Assembly: GCA_038501785.1 (NCBI GenBank)
Contig: JBAMJR010000160.1
Span: 1,809,001 to 1,873,000, forward strand
DNA length: 64,000 bases
Source of the DNA: Myoxocephalus aenaeus
Lineage: Eukaryota > Chordata > Actinopteri > Perciformes > Cottidae
Direction of reading: 5' to 3'
In this document: positions 13,168 through 27,190 of the stretch, piece after piece
Numbering within the stretch: position 1 is the first letter of the stretch
Layout: each line of letters opens with the position of its first letter
The notes under the pieces: generated by a model
The model's input: only the letters and a program-made list of their open reading frames with translations
What the model was told of the DNA's origin: nothing
Databases searched by the model: none
Made by a program: the position numbers and the translations under genes

Positions 13168-13302
13168 GTAAGCGAAGGAGTTCAAGAATCTCGGGGTCTT
13201 GTTCACGAGTGAGGGTAAGGTGGAGCGGGAGATGGACAGGCGGATCGGTGCGGCTGCAGCAGTAAAACAGGCGCTGCACCGGACCGTCTTGGTGAAGAGA
13301 GG
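13168..13302 (+). mobile_element. LINE reverse-transcriptase fragment
   Basis: One frame reads KEFKNLGVLFTSEGK, then VEREMDRRIGAA and ALHRTVLVKR, a conserved block near the end of the RT region in common fish non-LTR retrotransposons. It is truncated on both sides. Confidence 0.7.
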
Positions 13303-15659
13303 CGAATTTTCAACTTGCGCGAATGAGCCGATTTATTTGCGTTGCGTCGTTCGCGCCGTGTGATTTGTGTCATTACTTTTCAAACTAATGGGAGAGGCAA
13401 GGTAGGAAAAAGTTTGTTTTTGGAACTCATCTCATTTTGTTGTTTTACAACAAGAAACGCTTGCCAAAACCTTTTTCCCCACCTTTTAGATGAAATAAAA
13501 AGTATCCTGTCGAATTATTTTTTATTCTTAATTTTCATCTGTTCTCAAGTCATGAAAACTATTTAGATCAGACTTTTAAAATTAGGTCTCCAGATTTTTT
13601 TTTTTCCTCAGGGCTTCCATTCCGAGCCAACTTTAATTTAGATAATATATTATGATTCTCAATAGCATCCTTGACTTCTGCTCACGTCTTCTGATATGAC
13701 AATAACACCACACAGCATGGTTCGGCGACGCTAAGCTAACTGCTGAGGTAACTCTGGGAATAAAGCCTCTGAAGTAAGTGCCAGCATGAGTAAATTCACA
13801 CGTTCCGACCAAAACCTCAAATGTCCCTGATTGTATCAGCGAGAAGAGAAGTCTGAATAATCCCTCCACAATATAATTGTTGACAAGGTTATTTACTTGG
13901 AAACCAATTCCCACTGTTCTTCTCAGGAGAAAGCCTGAACGTGGCTCTGCCCTGGGCTTGTTCTCTTCTCCACCACGGACACACACATTCTCTCCATTCC
14001 TTGCTTTTGCCGCTTCCTCCCAATACCAACAGCCGCCGTTTCCCCTCTCAGTGTCTCTCTCCCTCCCTTTAGTCATTTGTTTGATTTTAATGAGTTGTTT
14101 TGTTTCGGATGCCTTCTCTTCTCCTCTCATTCCATATCTCAGTTCAAGGTCGTTTTGTTTGTCTGTTATCCTCTGCCAGGGCTTTTCTCTTCATCTTGTG
14201 ATATTTCTGACACCAATGTCGCTCTGAAACTGCGACGTAAAAAAAAAAAATCGCGAGGTATCAATCAAAGCTCTGGAGGATTTGCTCATATAGTTCCTGA
14301 GCTGTTTCTTCCTTCTCTTCTCTTTATCTCTGTGCACTGTGTGAAGTTCAGTGGATGGGGCGGGACACGGCTCCCTTCCCCGTTTAACTGGACAGGCAGG
14401 ACGAGTCGCGTGTGCCCGTGGCGCTCGTGTCCTGTGTGAGCTGGCACTTTTGGATCCATTCTTCATTCCAGTGATTCTCTTGATTTTTGTACAAGCTGCA
14501 TGAGGGAGAGTAGGGTGTTGAACGCAGCCCTCGGGCTGGCTCCTCCCCCAATCAGCGGCAATAGATAAAAGGCATCTGTTGTCGTGGCCTCACTCCCTTT
14601 TGGCCCCTTTGGTGGCTCATGGTTCACCTGCTGCTGTTTTGCCTGTTTTGCTGTTGCTGTGTTGCCGCGCCCATTTTGTTTATTTTGCTGCCTCTGTTTT
14701 GCTGTGTTTTGCATGCTTTTATCCGTGATAACTTTGTTTTGCATGTTTTGGCTTTTAGTGTTTGTTTGTGATTATTTAATCTATATTTAATAAACTTCTG
14801 GTTAATTTTATAAAACACGTGTCTGGACAAATATCGGCGATGAATCTGTCCTTAAATCCTAAAACTATATCTTAAGGTTGTTAAAACTTATATTTCTTGG
14901 GGTGCAAGTCCCCAGGTGGCGTTGTCGGTTTTAAAATGCTGCTGACACTGGCTTTCCACCTGTTGTTGATCCGTGATCAACCGATCTGGATCAACCGGGT
15001 TCTCGCACCTGCAAAGGTCCGGCTCGCATTGTGGTCAGATCTGATCCGTCATCAACGTGATGAACACAATTAGTGGTTATGCAGCTGAGCTTTACACATG
15101 ACTGTGAAGTGGTACCATATTGGCCCAAATATTAATTAAACAACCACAACCGTTAGATGACATTCCATTTGTGTTTTGAAAAAAGACCAGTCTCATTAAT
15201 AAAACAGTAATGTACTTACTTAAAGAATATTGTGATTTATAAAACGTACACCGGCCAGTGCACAATTTCCCTGTATGTAAATATCGTAAAATATATGACT
15301 TAGTTTTTTTTACGACGCAATATCCATAAGAAAAAGTGTAATAACCAAATGCTGCAGACAGCTCCCTCTGTCACAGACCAGTGGTTAGGATCGGTTTGTG
15401 TTTCTCCAAATTGGATCCATCTTTTCCCACTACTTCCTGTCCCCCGAGTAAATATGAGGTATTGTTGGACGTAATTATTCAATCGTTTTCTGGAGCGAGC
15501 AAACCAATCACAAGACGGCGCTGGTTTTATATATATTTAAATATTAATTATTTAATATGTGTTTCTGATTTGAGTAGGTCGTGAAAAAAACGTCTATCCA
15601 ATTCACTACAAGAACATTGGCCCTCCTCTATCACCGTGTTCCTGAAAAGAATAAGAGAC

Positions 15660-15706
15660 ATCTTCTTCTTCTTCTTCTTCTTCTTCTTCTTCTTCTTCTT
15701 CTTCTT
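15660..15706. repeat. TTC array
   Basis: About 16 TTC units, probably a plain microsatellite. Confidence 0.95.
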
Positions 15707-16220
15707 CTCTTGAGTTTCATGGCGGTGTTGCATTACCTCATTGTGCTGGACTGTCCTTCGGCCATCTATTCCTACATTACCACGGCATGTGTGAAGAAGG
15801 TGCAAGGTGGAAATGTTCCTGAATGATGTTCATGTGTGAATAGTAAAAGTCTTAAAGGTGATCCCAGTAATGTACCGGGAACTTTGTGAGAGACTCACAC
15901 CTCCACTTCATTCTTCTCTTTCCTCCTCTTCTTCCTATTCCACTCTCCAGTTGCTGTCTCCTCCTTTTCTCTTTTATCCGCCCACCACAATTTTCTCATT
16001 AAATTCCAAGATTTAGGAGTTGACTCTTACTCTTTATTTCTTGATCTCCATCTCTCCCTTTTTATTTTCCTCCAGTCATCCATCCATCATCCACTTCTCT
16101 GCTATCACACTGCCCCTCTGTAATATTGCATGCTCCTTTTATCTACTCATCTTATTGTCCCTTCTTTCCTCCCTGTAATAACACACCTCCCACCTAAAAA
16201 CAAACTGTTTGTCATGCATG

Positions 16221-16222
<2 letters not shown>

Positions 16223-16303
<81 letters not shown>

Positions 16304-16391
16304 GTGCTGCAGTACACTTTTTTTTCTGATGGAAGCAATCTCAGCATCCCCTGCTGGCCCTTCGACCATTTGTTGTGGGTTTAATATCTAC

Positions 16392-16435
<44 letters not shown>

Positions 16436-16560
16436 AACAGAAACCTTGGCAATCTCCTCAATGTGCCTACTTTCTCTCCAACCCATATGAAGTGAGATAG
16501 TGTCTGTTGGTCAGCCTGACTTACCACTCCTCAAAATGCGATCAGTATCCTCTCCCAGTA

Positions 16561-16611
<51 letters not shown>
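16223..16611. repeat. Cluster of three CA microsatellites
   Basis: Separate runs at 16223-16298, 16394-16433 and 16561-16611. Confidence 0.96.
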
Positions 16612-16618
<7 letters not shown>

Positions 16619-17382
16619 CTGATAGGTAGGGCATGTCAGTCCACCTTTATTAGTTCACCCAAAAACAGAATAAATTGCATCTTACTCTTATCACTATTTT
16701 ATTTCGCACCGATGTCAGTATCACTTCACTTTTACACTTATTGTTACTCTAGTGTTCATATATGTTTATATTTTTTGTGTTTTCTGTTATTCTTCTGTTG
16801 TAATATTTGACCAAACTCTGGCACAAGAATTTCCTTTGGGACAATTTAAATGATATCCCATCTTAAAGTCCTGGAAAAAGTGTTTCAGTCGAGCGACGTT
16901 ATGGAGAGAGCTTTTGAAGGAGCACGGCAACGTGAAGGAGTCCACGTCTCAGTGGAGGAGGGAGGGATTGCACGGTCCACGTTGTGTTTGGTTGCTAGAA
17001 AGTGTTTTGTGCATTAATACATGTAGAAAACTGGATACAGCATTGGAAGTGGGGCCCTGTTCATAACTATGGAAGTTGCTCAGTCAAAAAAAAGGTATGA
17101 CATTCCTCAGATCGTCCTGCGATGGGCCCAAAGAGCAAGCGCAGCAGTGTTTCCTTTAATGGAGGGAGGAAAATAACTCGACAGTCTGGCTATTCGTGAA
17201 TGTGACCACTTTTGAGCTGAGGACACTAGCACTAGCACTAACTGCTGAACAATATTCAATGGCACATGCACTTTATGATGATCCACTTATTTATCTGTCT
17301 ACTTGTGATGTGAATGTTTCTATGGTTGTTTTTAATGTTTGTCTTTACTGTAACTGTTTTTCGTTGTTTTCGTGACAATGAC

Positions 17383-17416
17383 AATAAAAGTATTCTATTC
17401 TATTCTATTCTATTCT
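17383..17416. repeat. TATTC pentanucleotide tail
   Basis: Follows GACAATGACAATAAAAG, so it reads as the 3' tail of a LINE-type insertion occupying part of 17.2-17.4 kb. Confidence 0.7.
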
Positions 17417-20400
17417 AAAATTATGTACATGCCATTCAAGTGTTTGTACTGGTAAATTGATTTACCTAAAAAAAAAATAGTCCGCGGATATAGGGTTGTC
17501 TCTTTCTCAATGCAAGTCTTTGGGAAAAAGGGTTCTTGTGCTCCAATGCATCACGAGACGGATCGAAAATTTTACTTCCACCTTTTGGCCATTGTGTAAA
17601 ATCCAAGTTAGTGGCACGTTATAGTTGTGAACGTAGCAGTGCAGTGTTTTCTGTTCATTTGTTGGTGGCTAAATGCTACGACTCGTCGAGACTCAAGCCA
17701 GGCTCCTGTGTCACTGGTTTTGTGGACCGTGATTTTGAAGCCTCAAGGTTTTGGCAATCGCCATCTTGGTCTGTTCCACCAGCGTATTGAAGAAGACTTG
17801 CAACTAGATACTGAGACCATAAAACTCATGTTTACAATGTTTGCTGAGGGAATAAATCAAGAGAGAAGTAGAGTCATTTCCTCACTTCTATACAATGGGA
17901 TGCAGTATAGACTCTCGCTACAGCCAGTGTTTGGTTTGTCCATTCTGGGCTTCTGTAAAAACACGGTGGTGCAACACAGCGCTGCCGAGGAGGACCCGCC
18001 CCCTACATTGATACGAAGGGCTAATTCTATGCTAAAGAAAGCACAACGATTCTTAGTTTCAGGTGATGACACACTAATGAAATAGTTATGAAGAAATCCC
18101 CCTTAAATCCTACTCACTGTTCCTTTGAGGTGGAACAGCTTATCTCATTTTAGTGACACGCTGCTCCTGAGAGTTTTGAGAGAGCAGCTGAATCAAGTGT
18201 GACCCGAGTCGTAAGATTCGGCCTCCGTCGAAAGTCTCTTTGCACTGATATGCTTACGTTTTACTGGGCACTCTCTCTTTAACGCCTTTTGATAGAAAAC
18301 CTTTTCTGGGGCCATGCAGAGCCAGAGGAAGGCGAGTAATATGTGCAGTTAAAATAGTTTTTGGGTGAAGTATTCCTTCAAGTCAAAACTGAATCATTTC
18401 CTAATATGACACCTGTTTGGTCGATTATAAAGGGATACATACGTCCATGTAGCGCCACCAGCAGGTCAAACCTTTATCCAGTGAAGCATTTCATCCGTCT
18501 ACGTGATGGATCGGCACAAAGTTCGATGCAAATATTTATGTTCCCATTTATCTCCCTGTTGGACAATTCATCACACCTGCGTCCAGTGCCAACGCTTGGG
18601 GTCAACACAGGAAATAGTGTGTTTTGGTCGTGGAGCGAGGCAGGTGCAGAGCGCAGAGCGATGGACGGACGTGTCGCGTTTCTGACTTTTGTGGAAAATA
18701 CCGTTTGCCTTTTTAAATAATAGTACCGAGCTTTCACAAGCCATAACCATACTGTTGTCATGCGCAGACGTTGCAGGAAGAAATAATTGCTAAATATGTT
18801 AAATTAGACATAATCGGTTTGAGAATTGTCTCTAAATCGTAAACACAACGAGGTAGATTAATATCAGAGGCAGGAGCACCACAGCTTTTAGGATCTTGTC
18901 CCTTGTTGGAATACAGACATAAGTGCTCTGCTTTATTTACTGTAATGAGATTGCATAAACATGGAGGTAGGATGCCCAAGAATAGCTTGGTATTAGCGTG
19001 CAGGGCCAGCAGCCTTATTACACAGAACACAACGATGGGTGCAGGCTGTCAGTAATAAATTAGAGCTCTGTGGTAAACAAAGATCAGAGTATGCAGGTAC
19101 TAACACGAGGCGTGTTTATGGATAAAGACTTGAAATATCATGTACAATGTCTTCATGCCTGATTTTCCAACAGATTCTGGAGCCGTAAAGGTTCCATGGT
19201 GCACACAGAAACATGAACACAGGCCACACAGACATATACGCCTTAATTTAACACCTCCTGGCTCCCTCCAATGCAATCTCACCGAGTTCCACAGAGGAAG
19301 GTGGGGCGAGGCAGGAGAGGCAGAGGCAGACGCAGGCTGATAGCAGCACGAGAAGCCACGAGGCGCCGGGGCCTCGTTCACTGTTTCTTTATTATCCGAT
19401 GCCCGGCACAATGACTAAACTGTTAGCGACTGCCACAGAGCTCCCACTGAGGGCGGTGGGCTGCGGCCCCACGCGGAGCCACAGTGACACCCGGTGGTCA
19501 CACCGTGCAGTGGCTTACACGTCTACCTTTGTGTATCCAGGGAGAGGGAAGGACGCCGTCGTTCCCTCTCATGCATTCACGCGTTCACACTGGGAGCTGC
19601 CCTGTGCAATGTTCTGCCCTGTGGTGATCGGGTGTTCTAATCTAAAGGTTTAAAAGGGGTGGTCCTTTGGGCACCCAACAATTAAGTGAAATAAACTGAT
19701 GTGTTATGCTTTATTTATGATAAAATCACATGACAACATAGATACATTTTGGAAATGGTGAAGGCCCCACACCTGCAGCAGCCATTACAACAATCATATA
19801 GCAGGTCCAGAACCTCCCGATCCAGTGATAGGTCACCCAGTATTACTCTAACCTTTTGAAAACCGAGGCTCATATATGGTTATTTTTTTACTAGTAAGTA
19901 GTCGTATAAACCGCATTGAGTTATATTACTTGTATTATTTTATATCATTTTTTTCAGAATTTAGTTGTGAATAAAATTAATATTTTCAAAAAAATCACTT
20001 TTATAAAATATTTTGATCATAACTATTAATGTCCAGCATGATCTAAGCTAAATTTCCCCCAAAATTAAAATTTGCATAAGCCTTCCCTCTTGCTGTGTGA
20101 CCTGTTTCTAGAAATGTGGGGGGTACACGTAAGTCACAGGAAGCGGATATGTGAGACAGAGAAGAAAAAAAGAAACATGTGATTTTACAGGTACTAATAT
20201 GGAGTTCGTAAGGATTTTGATTGCTTTGTTAGACTCCCACAAGCCCGTACGGTTACTGAGATGTGTTTGTTAGGGAAATCCGACTTTGTAAAGGGTATTT
20301 ATCATGGATTTGGTGAAACCTTGCGGCCATCGCGGCAAGCTGACAGAGCAGCCGTGTAGTCGGAGGAGTTTACGTAAGTACTTAAACTTAACGGTTACTT

Positions 20401-23237
20401 TAATTATATTTTATGCCATATGTATCTTCTCACAAGAGTTGCAGAACTGTATAACTTTAAATGAAGTTAAACAACAATGTGGTTCCGGAGATAATTAAGG
20501 AAACGTTAAAACAAATGTTTTTTAAAAACTGTCCGATAATAGGCGCAAAGCGCTGCTTTGCCTTGCCGTGCTAAAGAGGCTAATTAACATCTTTGCCTCA
20601 TCATTACATATTTTAAAAAGCCATGAACCCCAGTCGACGGCGGCTAATCAGATTGTCTACCCATGTGCCCCTTACTACATGGACATGAACATCCTACTAC
20701 TTCCTGCATTGGAGCTGAATGTTGGCATTAGACACAGCTGAAAGATCCATCAAGACATTGATGAGAAGGAAAAGTGATTGATCACTTTAAAAAATATATT
20801 TGGGGGAAAAAATGGCAACACGTCCTCGGACAATGATATCTAAAGTGAAGTTACTCCTCGTTTGTTGTGCGTTTTTCTACAAAGTCCAGCAACTCGTTTC
20901 AATTTCCGCTCGTTACAAATAATGATAACTCTGTCAAATTTGCTGCAATTGAATTATATAAAAAATATATATATTGTTTTTATTGACGGGCAAATTCACA
21001 AAGAATGGACAGCGGCGTGAACTCAGCGACATTTGCGCCCGTTATCCGCCTCGTCTGAAGCTCCAGATATTATGTTAAAGACATTACAGAGCGAACGCAT
21101 TAAAGCTTGAGTGCAATTATCCGCTTGGCAAAGACTGAAGGTCGCCTCAGCCCGAGAGCAGAGTGATGTTCACGGCGTGCAGAGGCATTCCTCAAAACTT
21201 TTTATTCATATTCATACGTGACAGAGAGAGAAACACTTTTTGGGGGATTTAATGTCATGGTCTGTCAGTATAAACAGGCCTCAGTTTTTCCCACCAACTC
21301 TCTGAAGACGCCATCATTTCACTGTAACTCTCAGTGCAGATCTCTGTGAATCGGACTGTTAGAAAGGAGCCAGTTCTGTGCCAAATGTCTGCAAATAGCC
21401 AGATTAATAATAACGTACATAGCAAAGGAGCACTGAGACGCAGTTCGGGTGGCATTACACCCTTTGAGGTGCTTTGAGATTGGATTTGTCTTATTTGTGC
21501 AGGCTGAACACAATCCTTGTGTGGATTCAATGTTTTTTTGGGGGGGTTTTTACAGGACATCGTCCCGAAAAGTTTTTCAAAACTGTGGACGTGCTTGAGG
21601 TTGGGTTGCACAGTATCCTGGTGTGAGTCGTGCGTTGCAGCCATGCCCTGACACCAAAAGTATAAATTAAGTCAAACCATTTTATCCGCGGTGGGAGCAC
21701 CAGCGAACACAGTCCCCCGCTGACCCACGGAGTAGCCCTCCAAAATCTAGCACACGTTTCTTTTTCCCACTTTCAGAGCTAGAGTTGCAATCGCGTATTT
21801 GTGAAGCGATGACAGAATAAAGTATCTTTAAGGTTGAAAGTAGTTCAGTTTCACTCTTTTCCACACAGCTGCTCCCTCTGAATACATCTTGTGAAAGCAC
21901 ATAAAATAAAAATAAAGTGAGATTCCAACTCCGGCTCGGCTGTTTCCCGATATCTATTTTCACAGGGAGGCATTTGAATATAATTTGCAGAATAACATTG
22001 CCAGTGGCTTCTCATAAACCCTTTGACTAAAATAAAACAGAGTCAAACTCGTTGTAATCTCCATCTGAAAGAGACCTGAGTGTATGTGGAAAGGAGAGAG
22101 AGAGAGAGAGAGAGAGACATCCCGAGGAAGACAAAGAGAGCGAGAGAGACAGACGGGAGGATTATAGACTCATATTTAGTTAGTGAGACAGAGAAAAAGC
22201 CGAGCAAACAGAGAGAGGAGTACAGATGAGTCACTGAGCCCCGAGACACAGTTATTGACGAGCGGAGATGGAGGGATAAAGAGCGATGGAGAGAAAATGA
22301 AAACTGAGGGGGAGGTGGAGGAGAGGGATTGGGAGGAGATTGGATGTGAGGAAGATGAGGAGAAGTCTGCAGATAGAAAGTTGAAGGACAAACGTACGGC
22401 TCACTGAGTGTTTGAATCGGTGAGGACGGTCGATGTGTCCTCTATTCGCCTCGCCTCGTTTATTTCTCAACAACTTAAAGGGAATATTAAAATAATTAGT
22501 TTAGTTGCACTCCGGGGCTCGCTTTACCTCTCTGTGTTTAGAGGTGTCGTCTGAGCTGTGATGGGGCTGATCCAAGCATGCACAGGCAAATGAGGAAAGA
22601 AATAACAGCATGTTTATGGTTTTTAATTTCTTTTCATTTGTGACTTTAATTTTGCAGAGTTTATGAGTTTTCTTGAGCAGCATATCGGAGCATGTGATTA
22701 TCATATATTGTAGTTATATATCATTGTTTTTAAATCATCCGATCTGTCTTTTGCTTAAACCATTGATTTATCAAAAGAAACTGAATCGCCAACACTTTTG
22801 ATAATCTGTATGAGGGATTGGGAGAACAGTGGAGATGCACGTAAAAATGAATGCATCCATCCATCCATCTATCCAAGGACATGATTTCCATTGGGATGGG
22901 AGAGTTTGATGCACCAATAAGCCCCCGGCTGTCCATCTGCGATAAGGAGGAGTTGATACAAATGTCTCCGCGTTGATTTATGACACCGTCACTTTCTTCA
23001 ATTTCATGAAGGACGGCGGTCTTTTCCTGCTTCTGTTTCCTCTCTCAGCTCTGATTCCCTCTTATGTGTGTTCTTCCAGATTTCCTTACAGTCAGCTTCA
23101 CGGCGCTGGAGGGAGAGGAGGCGGGAGAGGTGAGAGATCACACACACACACACACACAGGTGCAGAGAGGGTAACCACCCCGTTGTTCCAGCGGAGAGGC
23201 TTCCACCAGAACATCTCAGAGGGAGGGAGGCGTGTGA

Positions 23238-23238
<1 letters not shown>

Positions 23239-23329
<91 letters not shown>
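23239..23329. repeat. GA microsatellite, about 45 units
   Basis: Uninterrupted dinucleotide run, polypurine on the plus strand. Confidence 0.97.
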
Positions 23330-23331
<2 letters not shown>

Positions 23332-23509
23332 GAGAGAGGATGGGAGGAAGATAGCAGCCATTAGCCGGCCTGGAGTCTGTCTGCCTCTAAGTGCTCTGTA
23401 AATATCGCCTTGCCTTAGTAAACAACATTATTCCTCTTTATTGGGCCATTATATAATGGCCTGATCCCCCACAGTATGCAGATTGTGTCGCTCCATTATG
23501 TAAGCTCTC

Positions 23510-24205
23510 TCCATTATGTAAGCATCCTCCTCCACTCCTCCTTTCTTCTTCTCCTTCATTCCCTCGTCACTCTCTTCTCGTCTTTTTACTCCTCCCTCCC
23601 TTCTCACTGCATCATCTCCTGTTTCCTCTCCTCCTGCTATACCTTTCTCCCCTTTATTTCCTCTCCATCATCTCCCACTCCATCATCTCCTTTTTTTCAT
23701 CTCCTCTTTTTCTTCTCTGCGCTCTCCACTCCTTTCCTCCTCCCTGGCCTCTTCTCCTCCTTGCCTCTTGTTAATCTTTCCTCTTTTCATCATCCCACTC
23801 TTCTTTCTTGGTTTCACTTACTTCTCATGTCCTCTCTTTCCCCTCCCCTCCTGTGTTTTCCTCTCCTCTTTCCTCCCCCTCTTATCTTCTTTTCTGTGTA
23901 TCATGTTTTGTTCTCCCGTCCTTTTTCCTTTCCTCTCAACCGCCTGTGGTTTCATCTCCCCTCCTTTTTTTCTCCTCTTTTCTATGTCTCCCTTCTTCCC
24001 TTTTGGTCCTTTCATCGTTCTCTAACTCCATTCCTCTTTCTTTACCTACCTTTATCTAGCCTTTCTCTTTTCTCAACTCTCCCCTCGTCTTTTTTCTGAT
24101 ATCCTCCTCTTGCCAACTACTCTCGTCTCCTTCCTCCCATTTCCCTCCTCACCCCCTCTCGTGCCACGCCCCTTCCTCCCCTCCCCCTCCTCTCCGTCAC
24201 CTCGT
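23510..24205. repeat. Long polypyrimidine tract
   Basis: About 700 bases dominated by C and T on the plus strand, without a fixed unit. The 207-codon Ser/Phe/Leu-rich frame across it is a composition artefact. Confidence 0.85.
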
Positions 24206-26463
24206 AGCTGGAGACGCTTGACAGGCCAAAGCTCGTCTCTCAGCTGCAGTGCGGACGACTGAAACAAACTGCTGGAGATCAGATCTGCAGGAGACAGCTG
24301 AACACAACACAAATAACAGCTGTAGATCTTTGCTTTGTATTCATGTTTCAATATAATAACTGATGCTCTTTTTTATTGGATTTTCTCAACAGCACTAGCG
24401 TAGTTTTTACTGTTTTATCCAAAAGAAATGTAGCATATATTTATAAAAATAATTGTGATATATGTTGGGTTTTTCTTCTCATTGACTTCAAACCCAAGAT
24501 GTCATCCTCTCCTTTGTTTGCATTATTGCATCGGATGCATATGGCTTTCTCGTGAATGATTTATGCTGAATATTTTCACACGTTGGGGCTTTTATTGAGA
24601 ACTTGATATTTTGCCCATGAACAACGCTCGGTTGCTCTACAGGACTTGATGGATGTTTGGTGGTTAAAGTAGCAACTTCTGAAACTCTGAAGAGTACACA
24701 TTTCTAATACATTTCTGGTTTTGGAATAATTTCCTTCACAAAATAGCCCACTTAGTGGAGTTCTTGATTGTGCCAATTAGTTTTTAATGGAATGATTGCT
24801 AAATGTTAAAAAAGCAATCATAAATTGAGTCAGTCAGTTTGCATTAAACTGATTCATGAACTGAGTACAAATGATAAAAATATTGTTACACTTGGCAATT
24901 TTTATTTCCCTTACTCTATCTTGAAATGATTCATTATTGCGAAGATGGACTGTGTGGCTTTGTCGTTGTCCTAATATGGCTGACTTTTATTCAAAGAAAT
25001 GTGTCGTTGGCGCTATTGTAAACAAATTTATCTTGTTCATTTTCACAATTCATTGCTTTCCTCTAATTTAAAGTCATGAAGACAAATAGCAGCATGAGCT
25101 CTGATTGGCTAGACTCGTAGCTGACCGCTCAGAGCTCTGCTGCCCTGCAGCTTTTTAAATATATGTTCTAATGATATACTTAAAGTCTATAATTACTCCG
25201 GCTGCATAATCAAGGCTCCATTGTGCACAATCTTCACGTCAAATTCAAATGCACTTTATTTGCACAGTGGGAAACCAACCACTATCGGCCAAGACGTGAG
25301 TGATTATGACATGGAGAGTTCATTTTAAAGCACTTCCCTTTTCCAGGATGACTTGTAATATGAAAGGACTTTCTATGGTTCTCCTCCCTGTCATTAGTTG
25401 ACTGTCATTTGCATTCACTGAACTTTGAGAGACCCCTTTTTATTAGTAGTATATCTCACCATGCACCACAGCTTTACCAACTGCTTTATTAACCAGACAA
25501 AAAGTTGTGTGATTCCATTTGTTTGCGTTTCAAGCTCAAGTACAAAAGAGTTTGTGGGTGTAAAGTGAAGGGGGTAGTTTCCAAAGCAAAGTGTAGGCGG
25601 GAAATGGCTTTTAGAGTCTGAAAGTCATCAGTACTGAAAAACAACTCTATAGACCACTGCAGATACTGTCTTTTTGTGATTCTGGACAAGGTGGGAGAGG
25701 ATATCTGCACTCTTTTTTTGAGGGAGGGGGATGTCTCAGGTGCATAGGTTTAAAAAAAGCAAATGCTAAAGGAACATGCACAAGAATTCCACAAGTAGTT
25801 CACTTATAAGTTAGAAAATATTGAGAAAAAAAGTGAAAAAAATCCAATCACGAGACTCTGTTCTGTTAACGTTGAAAAGCAACAGCAGAAAACGGTTGTG
25901 AAATGTAACCAAGTGTTAAATATGATGCACTGTCTATACCCAACAGCATGGATACAGGCCTGAGACTCATGACCCCAAAGAAATATAAAATGATGCCACA
26001 GAGAGTCTGACAACGACCACAAAGAGACACAAAACAACCACAAAAAACTCTAAACAATGTGAGTGGGGCGGGGCATGGAGCCCATCGTCTCATAATCCGC
26101 CCAACAGTATGTAAAACGGTAGTTCAAATGGGATGTTACTGCTTCAACAACTATATAATAATAAGATATATAATGATGCTGAAGAGAGCCATTTCCCAAA
26201 ATGAGATCACGTTTACTATTTAAATTGTGTTCATTATCCGCCATACTTTTGCTTAGTAAGATTTTGAATACAGGATATCTAATAGAGTATTTTGTCATTT
26301 TCGTTTTCCTTTCAAGCGAAGTCTCAGAATACTTCACTACTGCCATGAGAAAGTCAACATGAGTCCACAAACAGCTAAAATGACAGCTAATGCACCATCA
26401 CTCACAGTCATCAATCAATCACTCGATCAATCTCGACCCGTCTCTCTCTCTTGTCTCCTTCAG

Positions 26464-27190
26464 GTGCCCCAGCGGGTTGCATGGTCACATCCTTCTACCG
26501 AGCCCCGATGATCAGGTTTTCGACACAGACACACACGCCCAACCCCTGACAACGCCTTCCGAACCGGATGTGATGTGATATGAACATCCAGCGGGCAGCC
26601 AGAGGAGGAAAAGCCGTCTTCCCGTCGACAGAAGAAAAGCCTGCTCGCCGTTGGATACAGTTCTGGCTCCGGGCTTTGAACCCTGCTCATGATCGGAGCT
26701 TGAAACCTTGGATCAGAGGAGTTGGGAGTGAACATGGTCTGGAGTCTCTTCTTCTTTTGGAAGGAAGTATCCACTGATCTGACGGGGCTCTTAAGGGTGT
26801 CGCGTGGATTTTTGCCGCCTGCGCTTGACAGTTTGAATCCATGCCAACACTTAATGCTGCTCTGGGAATACATTGAACGGATTACTGGATTACGGAAAAA
26901 ACCCTTTCATGGCATTTTTTTTCCAGGATCTTCTCGATTGTGGTTTGTCCATGGTTCGGTGGCACTGTTCCTCTCTTTCCCCCCAGCATACAGTCATATG
27001 CCAAAGGATTACTACAGTATTATAACAAAAACCAGGAGAGTATGCAGACTTCCAAAAGCACACCTCTCTGTTAGCTCTTGGCAGTCGAAGAGAACATTCA
27101 TGTCGGGCCTTGGATTGAAAATATGAGCACATTGTCAAACGTCTTGTCTCAAAGCATCAATAATAAACTGTCAAACTAAACGGTGAACTT
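26464..27190 (+). other. Candidate 3' terminal exon (possible alternative lrfn exon or lncRNA)
   Basis: A strong acceptor (long CT tract ending CTCCTTCAG at 26463) opens a GC-richer block. It ends after an AATAAA at 27162-27167 with no obvious downstream coding continuation. Read in the frame with its first base as codon position 3, it stays open for 37 codons to a TGA near 26579. Read in the phase that would follow the lrfn donor at 11284, it stops after 28 codons. Neither peptide is recognisable, so a mostly untranslated last exon of a plus-strand gene is the most I can support. Confidence 0.3.
27162..27167 (+). promoter_or_regulatory. Possible polyadenylation signal AATAAA
   Basis: It lies about 700 bases after the acceptor at 26463 and would close the candidate terminal exon there. 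Confidence 0.3.

Larger units (their letters stand above)
11499..26463. other. lrfn 3' UTR and intergenic DNA; no genes seen
   Basis: After the lrfn stop come GA and CA microsatellites (11.9-12.35 kb), a LINE reverse-transcriptase scrap (13.17-13.30 kb), a T/G-rich repeat-like block ending AATAAAC at 14.58-14.86 kb, three CA arrays at 16.2-16.6 kb, LINE-like tails at 16.6-17.4 kb, GA-rich sequence at 22.1-22.4 kb and a long pyrimidine tract at 23.5-24.2 kb. The intervals 17.5-22.0 and 24.3-26.4 kb are otherwise plain AT-rich DNA in which I see no supported feature. Confidence 0.5.

Noticed and set aside
17627..18085. 152-codon frame as a gene
   Set aside because: No recognisable domain and no splice or start context; the flanks look repeat-derived.
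23476..24099. 207-codon Ser/Phe/Leu-rich frame
   Set aside because: Pyrimidine-only composition leaves several frames open; no domain, no splice context.
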